Of a DNA stretch of 64,000 nucleotides, positions 58,678-64,000 are shown piece after piece. The position numbers and the translations under genes are program-made. The number at the start of each line of letters is the position of its first letter. The first letter of the stretch is position 1. The DNA is from Phaffia rhodozyma (Eukaryota > Basidiomycota > Tremellomycetes > Cystofilobasidiales > Mrakiaceae): positions 186,001-250,000 of the forward strand of contig JACGZH010000009.1 in NCBI GenBank assembly GCA_014706385.1. The letters are read 5' to 3'. The notes under the pieces were generated by a model, which saw only the letters and a program-made list of their open reading frames with translations, was not told the origin of the DNA and searched no databases.

Positions 58678-59415
58678 AAACAGGACATCAACCAGAAGAG
58701 GAAGGAAGAGGCTCTTTGTGGAATCCAGACGTTGGTCTCAAACTCTGGGTTCCTCTGGGCTGTCGATCGCTCAAGTTATGTGATTTCGTTCAAAGCTGAG
58801 ACTCATGGTCGATCGTCCCTACGTCCTTTTCATCTTCTTCCCTTTTCTCGATTTTTCGTTCTTCCTTCTACCTTCTTTAGAGAGAAACTTTTGTATCATT
58901 AGGTGTAAAAAGATCCCCTTCGGATGGGAAGGGGAGAAACTATGGAAATGAATTTAGGCGACTTTTTCTCTTTCCTTCCTCCTCTTCCGTTGCCTTCTGT
59001 CCGGGCATTCAATAGCGTGGAGGCCACTTGAAAATCAAGGAAACACCATATCATTCGTAAAACGAACTCTACACAGAACAGGGCCAAGATGCAAGAGGCA
59101 AAGAAGACAGAACATAGAAGTAGAGAAGGAAGGAACGCTGGAAAAAAAGAAAAGAAAAAAAACTCTTTCTTCGGAGGAGAGACTTCAGATCAAGATAAAT
59201 GGAGGTAAGTAGAGGAAGCATATGAATATGGATACAGTTCTATTTGTATTATATGTGTTCTTCTGAGAAGAATAGGAGATAGTAGACGAGAAGACGACAT
59301 ATCAAACCGTACAAGATGAAAAGGTCTGCAAGATCTAAAGCAATACAAAGGAGAGGACAGGAAGGAAGAAACCAAAAGACAGAGCACAAGAAGGATAGAG
59401 AGAATGATATCCAGA
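58678..59415. other. Intergenic between convergent genes
   Basis: About 740 bp of pyrimidine-rich then purine-rich 3' flanks. Small frames here have no family features. No terminator or RNA gene seen. Confidence 0.4.
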
Positions 59416-60449
59416 TTAGAGCAAGCTCCATCCCAAGACCCCGATCCCGATACCTACCATGCCCAGCCTCGACCTTGACCTCGATCCCCACTCGGATCTA
59501 GCAGAGGAAACGGTCACAGCGATGGCTCTGACGTCCGGTGGTTTGAAATCTGTGACATTATTGGTGTTCATTCCTATTTGAAGGTAGGACGCTAATTCTA
59601 TCAATGGCCCGGTCGATCGTCCAAAGCCCCTACAGGACATTTGAATAACTATCAACGAGGAGGAAGTGAACGTCAGAATTGAGTCAAAGAAGTATAAACA
59701 TGAGAAAGCACGACAGCAAGAAGAGGACCTTACTGTTGGACTGGGTCTCGAGGGAAACATAACGTCTGGGAGAGAATAGCGTTGGGTCTTTAACCTATGT
59801 CGAGCGCGGTTGGGAGTTAATGAAGGAATGATAGAAGAGAAAGGCGGAGGGCGATGTCAGATACTTTGGCGCATCTTGTCGCACGTGCGAATTAGGTAGG
59901 AAAACGCTCTGAAGATAACGCACATAGAGCATGCAATTGACACAGCTATAATAGCTTAGCGCCATAGGCCTCGTGCAAAATTTGAGGCCACATTCACTGA
60001 GATCAATAAGAATGGTAGAACCCAATGGCTTCGGTCAGTCAGATTGATGTGCTTAAAAGAATGATGGATATATACCTATGTGACATATCTACTAAACAGG
60101 ACTGGGAGTAGTCAAGCGCAGGTAGAGTAAGGAGAGAACCTGGTCAGGCCTTCAATTCCAGTAGACAAGGCATATTCGGAATTCGCGCACAAATCGGCGA
60201 AAAAGCGTTGCAAGAAGATAATGAACGAACAGCTTCCCAGTCGGTATAATTTGAGCACGGGCTTCTGCAAACGTCGGGCAGGTACTCGCTGAGCCTTCCA
60301 TGTCTGGCCGCGCCGACCAGACCGGTTGGGTAGTCGAGGATATTGTTGATGATGATGAGAGAGGTGGACGAGAACGTGGCTGATGTCGCTGGCGGGCTGG
60401 CCAGACATATGCTCGAAAGAAGGGCGATGAGCAGAAGGTCGACAAGCAT
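59416..60449 (-). CDS. Small secreted Cys-rich protein with GPI-like tail
   Basis: No named family. The start at 60449 gives a signal peptide, MLVDLLLIALLSSICLASPP, then a short region with LSEYLPDVCRSPCSNYTDWE and a Cys near SLSSCN. A middle exon, SECGLKFCTRPMALSYYSCV followed by NCML, supplies the C-x(4)-C ... C-x(2)-C pattern common in fungal small secreted proteins. The last exons carry RYVSLETQSN, then GFGRSTGPLIELASYLQIGM and DFKPPDVRAIAVTVSSARSE. A hydrophobic end, LGMVGIGIGVLGWSLL, looks like a GPI signal, stop at 59416. Four exons inferred; the donor after exon 1 (GTGCGC-like) is weak. Not a CFEM protein: too few Cys. Divergent from the serine carboxypeptidase gene, which is also secreted. 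Cell-surface role only inferred. Confidence 0.62.
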
Positions 60450-61441
60450 CTCGGGCAGAAAAATTGCCTTGCAATCTATACTAGAGATCGGGAAGAGACA
60501 AGATGTGGGAGAGGCTCCAAGGATGAGAAGAAGAAGAGAAGGAAGAGAAGAAACAATGGGAAGCGATACCAGTAAGAAAGGTCGATAACGTACGAACAGG
60601 ACGGACGATGGGAACTCTCTTGAGTGATAAGACCGGAAGGAAGATCTGATGTTTTAAGTCGAAAGAAAAATTCGACTTGGCAAAAGAACTGAAACTCGAG
60701 CGACCAGCCCAACAGAGGAAGCGGTTAAGAGGAAGGTTATGAAGAGCTCTATTCCTATTCGGTCAAGCTCGGGTGATATTGCAAAATGAATGTGTGTACC
60801 ACAGAAATCAGACAAAAGCAAACAGGGTGGATATCGATCTCGGGTACCAGAAAGGGTTTAGATATATAACTCTCTGATAGAGCGCAAGAAGGAGGAGAAG
60901 ACGTCTTCCTACACTTATCGAGTGAGACACCCAAAAGAGGGTCGGTACGGAGAAGCCATCCTGCAGAGTTAGGAGTGTACTAGGATGATAAAACGTGCTG
61001 ATCTCTCTCTTCCTTCATTCTACCGGATGTCTCTCCATTGAGCCACTCTGCTCTCCTTTTGCGCTCGCTCTCTACAGCATGCTATCTACTTCCTCCGCGT
61101 TATCCTGTGATCTCGTCCATGCTCCCTCCAGTGCTCTCTCCGCTTACTCTACACTTGCCACCATCACCCTGAAACCTCGTCCTCCATCCTCACTCTAAAC
61201 CCGGTAACAGAACTTTATTTGTGTTCCAGACTTTCATGTTTATAAAGTTCCGTTCGGGCCACATCTTATCGGATTCAAGCTGTGACAGCTTGCCACAACA
61301 CGTGCATGGTACCTTTCCGGCCATGTCCGACAAATTCTCTACTACTTCTCCATCACCTTGTGCTTCCAACTGTTTCTCTATTCTCTTTCTCCTTGATCTC
61401 GTGCTCTCTGTCTCCTCGCATTCTGGATCCATTCCTTTGAC
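60450..61441. other. Long divergent intergenic region
   Basis: About 990 bp between the small secreted protein (-) and the carboxypeptidase (+). A 67-codon plus frame at about 60995-61198 and an 80-codon minus frame at 61190-61432 lack motifs. gatatataac at about 60860 is TATA-like but far from both starts. Nothing further supported. Confidence 0.4.
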
Positions 61442-63949
61442 ATGGTCAATCTACGTGCGCTACTTTCTAGCTCATTCGCCCTAGTTGCTTTGTTCTCCAG
61501 CACCAACGCAGCCTATTCTCCGGGATCCTCAAGTCACGATGCTCAGGACGACTTCAGATTGACAGACGTTCAGGGTCAAACACACATGGTCGTTCGTCCT
61601 CATAGCTCTTTCCACCTGGCCTTGGCCAATTCATGTACTGAAATATCTCACAAATTATGGTCGAATCTTCTGGCTCACAGTTCACTCATGAATCATTTGC
61701 CGATCATAGAATCAGAATTAAAGAGACCACCGGTTGGTGTGATCCATACGTCAAGTCGGTCGCTGTTCTCCTTCTCTATCTGATTGCTCAGTCTTTTCTG
61801 TGCTCAAAACAACAAAGATACATCGAGTCTTTCGTGCGGCTAGACACGTTATCGCTCAACTTACATCTAACCGTTTTTTCTCTTCCTCTTCTAGATCGTA
61901 CACTGGCTATCTGGACGTCGACTCGCACGGTCGAAACCTTTTCTTCTATTTCTTCCTCTCGAAATCAAATCCAGAAAAAGACGATGTGCTGATGTGGATC
62001 AACGTATGTTCGGCCATATCCGGCGATGGCTCTGACCTGCTCTATAGCATGTTTAGTATCATCAGATCACTGAATTGATCAACTTTGGTTTCCTTTTATC
62101 GTCATCTCCTGCCACAACAATACAGGGAGGCCCAGGATGTGGTAGTGAGACTGGACTGTTCCAAGAGCTAGGTGGGATCTTGATATATATCTTTCTGTCG
62201 GATTGCTGCTGAAACCAGAACATGGTCAATTCCTTCATGATTCTCATAACAGGGCCTTGCAAAATCGTCGACTCGTCAAGCTTGAACGGGACGGAAGTCA
62301 ATCCGTACGCTTGGAACTCGAATCTTAATGTCTTCCTTCTTGATCAGGTAAGACATTCTTCTGTTGATCTGCGACATGGTTTTTACATCTTGCTCACCTC
62401 TCTTCTGCTCATGATGAAATTCCCCTCTAAGCCCATCGGAGTCGGCTTATCGTATGGATCAAACGGTCAGGTGGTATCCAACACAGAGCAGGCTGCAATT
62501 GACGTCCAAGCATTCATCGCTATCTTTTTCGATACCTTCAAAGAATTCAGAGGTCGAAGATTCCATCTCTCAGGGGAATCTTATGGAGGACGGGTAGGTC
62601 AAACCGGCTATCATGTTTGTTTCTCAGTGAGCGCAGTGAACCTGACGGCGTCTTCTCTCTTGTACGACGTACTCGCACATCAAGTATCTCCCTCTCTTTG
62701 GAGCGGCGGTAGTAGACGGAAACAAGAATCTCAAACACCCGATCAACTTACAGAGTGTCATCATTGGTAATGGAGTGACTGTACGTCTATCCAGATTCTC
62801 TCTCTGTTTCTTCATCAAACTCTCTGAATGTGTGTTCTTGCCTACACATTTGATTGACGAATTTTTCTTTCTCCAGGATCGATTTGACCTGACGTTGACT
62901 CACTACAACATGGTTCGCGCCTTATTCCCTCTCTTTCTTTCAGAAGACTCGATGAGATTGATACTCTTCCGGTTCTTTCCTTGTCTACCTGCCTGCCTTT
63001 CGTCCTCCCCGGCTCCATTTCTCTCATATGCTCTCATACACAACCAAAGACATGCACCTCTCTCTCCGGTCTATCCCCAGTATTGTCCGTCTCCGAGTGC
63101 GCCCAGATGCAGGCCACGCTGCCGAGATGCAAAGAGATGATGAAAGAATACTGTGAGGACGTATCAGACCCGTTGGGTTGTCAGAATGCCATCTCTTTTT
63201 GCTACAAGTGGATCAAGAATCCGTTCGCCGCCACCGGATTGAACCCGTATGGTTCGTATATGTCTTTTTGTTATATCTCTTACCACATGCCACCGATGGT
63301 AGAGCAGTTTTGATATGGTTCTTTTCTCTTAACTCCCAGATATGAGTAAGCCTTGCATTGGCAGCGGCTGTTATGGTTCTTCCCCTCTTCGTCATTTAAT
63401 TCTCGATAAACTCTTGTTCCTCTCCGTCCACCAGCTGAAAAAGACTGTTTCTACTACCCCAAATTTATAGGCCCTATTAAAGATGCTATAAGCTCGTACC
63501 TAGACAACCCGGCCCACAGATCATTCCTCGGAATAGATCCCCACGTCGGAAACTTTACAGGATGCGACTCGAAAGTAGGAATGGATTTTGCCCAATCTGG
63601 CGATCACACCGGAAAGACCTGGTTCTATGTCGCTTCCCTCTTAGAACACGGTATAAAGTTTTTGATCTACGCTGGGAAATACGATTTCCAGTGCAACTTT
63701 ATCCATCAGATCCAATGGACGTCTCGGTTAGAATGGACGCATTCCGTTGGGTTCAATGAGCAGCCGATCGTGCCATGGTATATGAATCAATCCGACTCGA
63801 TCGACGAGGATCGATCAGTAGGTGAATGGAGAACGTACGGTGGGTTAACATACGTCTCGATCAAAGGAGCAGGCCATATGGTTCCGTATGACAAACCGGC
63901 GGAAAGCCTAGAGATGCTCACTAGGTTCTTGGAGCACGAAAAAATGTAA
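61442..63949 (+). CDS. Secreted serine carboxypeptidase, peptidase family S10
   Basis: Removes carboxy-terminal residues in vacuole or extracellular space; carboxypeptidase Y relatives. The start at 61442 (MVNLRALLSSSFALVALFSS, then TNAAYS) is a signal peptide. After introns come FADHRIRIKETTGWCDPYVK, SYTGYLDVDSHGRNLFFYFF and VLMWINGGPGCGSETGLFQE, where the usual GGPGCSS is GGPGCGS. The catalytic Ser lies in FHLSGESYGGRYVPLFGAAV. A Cys-rich insert contains TCTSLSGLSPVLSVSECAQM. The Asp region is FLIYAGKYDFQCNF, keeping the catalytic Asp of CPY (YDFxCN) although the first Asp of the usual GDxDF is Lys. The catalytic His is IKGAGHMVPYDKP. Ends TRFLEHEKM, stop at 63949. About ten introns. Triad intact, so likely active. 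Confidence 0.92.
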
Positions 63950-64000
63950 ATGAACGAGTGTCAATCTCTTTCCTCGTTTCTTACCTTACAGGTAAGAAAC
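63950..64000. repeat. Perfect 10-bp inverted repeat at window end
   Basis: GTTTCTTACC (63976-63985), loop TTACA, then GGTAAGAAAC (63991-64000), just downstream of the carboxypeptidase stop. It could be a 3' UTR hairpin or the edge of a palindromic repeat continuing outside the window. Confidence 0.6.

Noticed and set aside
1..64000. tRNA, rRNA or CRISPR features
   Set aside because: I looked for T-loop-like GGTTCRA patterns, rRNA-like tracts and regular spaced repeats and saw none that hold up.

Overview
This window is nuclear DNA from an intron-dense fungus, most likely a basidiomycete yeast. Most genes are split by GT-AG introns of about 50-120 bp. Exons are often under 150 bp and can be as short as 6 or 13 nt. 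Several genes have a fungal or basidiomycete form: a fused trifunctional HIS4, a basidiomycete-type PIL1 eisosome protein, and a WW/glycine-zipper membrane protein. Intron density and moderate G+C would suit a Tremellomycete such as Phaffia/Xanthophyllomyces, but that genus is an inference. I see no tRNA, rRNA, CRISPR array or bacterial operon. I read exon chains by eye from splice signals and family motifs, so gene ends are firmer than every internal junction.

Layout. 0.5-5 kb, minus strand: salicylate-hydroxylase-like flavoprotein, then a WW-domain membrane protein. 5.5-6.3 kb: a solo-LTR-like element with a perfect 5-bp target duplication. 6.6-12.1 kb, plus: a Nup120/Nup160 nucleoporin. 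12.6-17 kb, minus: a disordered Ser-rich protein and a phosducin-like protein, the latter divergent from the mRNA capping guanylyltransferase (17.4-19.5 kb). 19.8-24 kb, minus: kynurenine formamidase and N-myristoyltransferase, the latter divergent from lipin/PAH1 phosphatidate phosphatase (24.4-28.5 kb). 29-33.8 kb, minus: HIS4 and a thioredoxin-PITH protein. 34.7-41.2 kb, plus: a secreted S41-like protease relative and a secreted histidine phosphatase. 41.9-45.7 kb, minus: an uncertain single-pass membrane protein and a PIL1 protein, divergent from a LENG1/CIR-N protein (46-47.4 kb). 48-56.7 kb, minus: DHA1 MFS transporter, DHHC palmitoyltransferase and ornithine aminotransferase, the last divergent from proteasome beta-3 (57.4-58.7 kb). 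59.4-60.4 kb, minus: a small secreted Cys-rich protein with a GPI-like tail. 61.4-63.9 kb, plus: a serine carboxypeptidase.

These are mostly unlinked housekeeping genes in the usual fungal arrangement, not a pathway cluster. Shared divergent promoters (capping enzyme/phosducin-like, NMT/PAH1, PIL1/LENG1, OAT/PUP3) are the main functional coupling; two of them carry the same CACGTGAC octamer. I found no clearly new multi-gene system. The best leads are the hairpin-rich LTR-like insertion, an abnormal interval inside the S41-like gene holding an antisense exon-like frame, a GC-AG intron splitting the thioredoxin active site, micro-exons, and a prion-like tail on the capping enzyme.
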